From positions 37,312 through 101,311 of the forward strand of contig NZ_LAPT01000003.1 of the NCBI RefSeq assembly GCF_003194385.1: a DNA stretch of 64,000 bases, read 5' to 3'. Both the position numbers and the translations under genes were made by a program. The notes below the pieces were generated by a model that had not been told where the DNA came from, searched no databases, and saw only the letters and a list, made by a program, of their open reading frames with translations. This document shows positions 63,994 to 64,000 of this stretch, piece after piece. The stretch's first letter is position 1. The number at the start of each line of letters is the position of its first letter. This DNA comes from Pokkaliibacter plantistimulans. GTDB lineage: Bacteria; Pseudomonadota; Gammaproteobacteria; Pseudomonadales; Balneatricaceae.

Positions 63994-64000
63994 GCGCAGG

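Overview
The window looks like chromosome of a free-living, probably marine gammaproteobacterium of the Oceanospirillales/Pseudomonadales type. That is inferred from gene content: a fusA-tuf pair, fadBA and etfBA fatty-acid degradation, DUF1302/DUF1329 proteins, several c-di-GMP enzymes and a TctC-type binding protein. Coding is dense on both strands. No rRNA, tRNA, prophage, insertion sequence or CRISPR array was seen.

Layout. 1-4.2 kb: the 3' part of fusA, then tuf with a strong terminator, then an opposite-strand gene with a degenerate GIY-YIG domain and a long disordered tail. 4.2-4.9 kb has no gene but holds a free-standing hairpin plus terminator, a possible small RNA. 4.9-7.5 kb: the methionine importer metNIQ. 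7.9-21.1 kb: a lipid/acyl-CoA block with a BktB-type thiolase, a YCF48-like/MMPL-RND/universal-stress module, a DmdC-like acyl-CoA dehydrogenase, an SCP2 protein, an acyl-CoA ligase, DUF2889, nitronate monooxygenase and an enoyl-CoA isomerase-like crotonase. 21.3-23.5 kb: YjgN (DUF898) plus an M48 protease. 24-27.2 kb: an AaeB/AaeX/AaeA-like efflux set. 27.6-32.8 kb: etfBA and fadBA, the electron-transfer and core beta-oxidation genes that fit the ligases and dehydrogenases upstream.

33.1-34.4 kb (minus strand) is the most unusual locus. A CesT/Tir-type secretion-chaperone-like gene is coupled by ATGA to a Ser-rich N-terminal reading frame, and the ADP-ribosyltransferase (R-S-E) catalytic domain follows in a different frame. 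It resembles an orphan type III effector/chaperone pair with a +1 frame break. No secretion apparatus is present in the window.

34.8-42.6 kb: an RlmI-like methyltransferase, an e(P4)-family phosphatase, a five-PAS GGDEF-EAL protein, RNase T2, an inositol-phosphatase-family protein and a small secreted unknown. 42.6-46.7 kb: an IclR regulator divergent from a TctC binding protein, a CaiB-type CoA transferase and a short citrate-synthase-fold lyase, apparently one organic-acid utilisation unit. 46.8-56.5 kb: a chemoreceptor, the DUF1302-DUF1329 operon with a divergent AraC regulator, a decayed sugar-binding-protein pseudogene, and a second DmdC-like dehydrogenase. 56.8-63.7 kb: a CHASE4-PAS-GGDEF protein, a gamma-carbonic-anhydrase homologue lacking two zinc ligands, a CBS-PAS-GGDEF-EAL protein and dinB. 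The right edge carries a symmetric 128-bp palindromic repeat.
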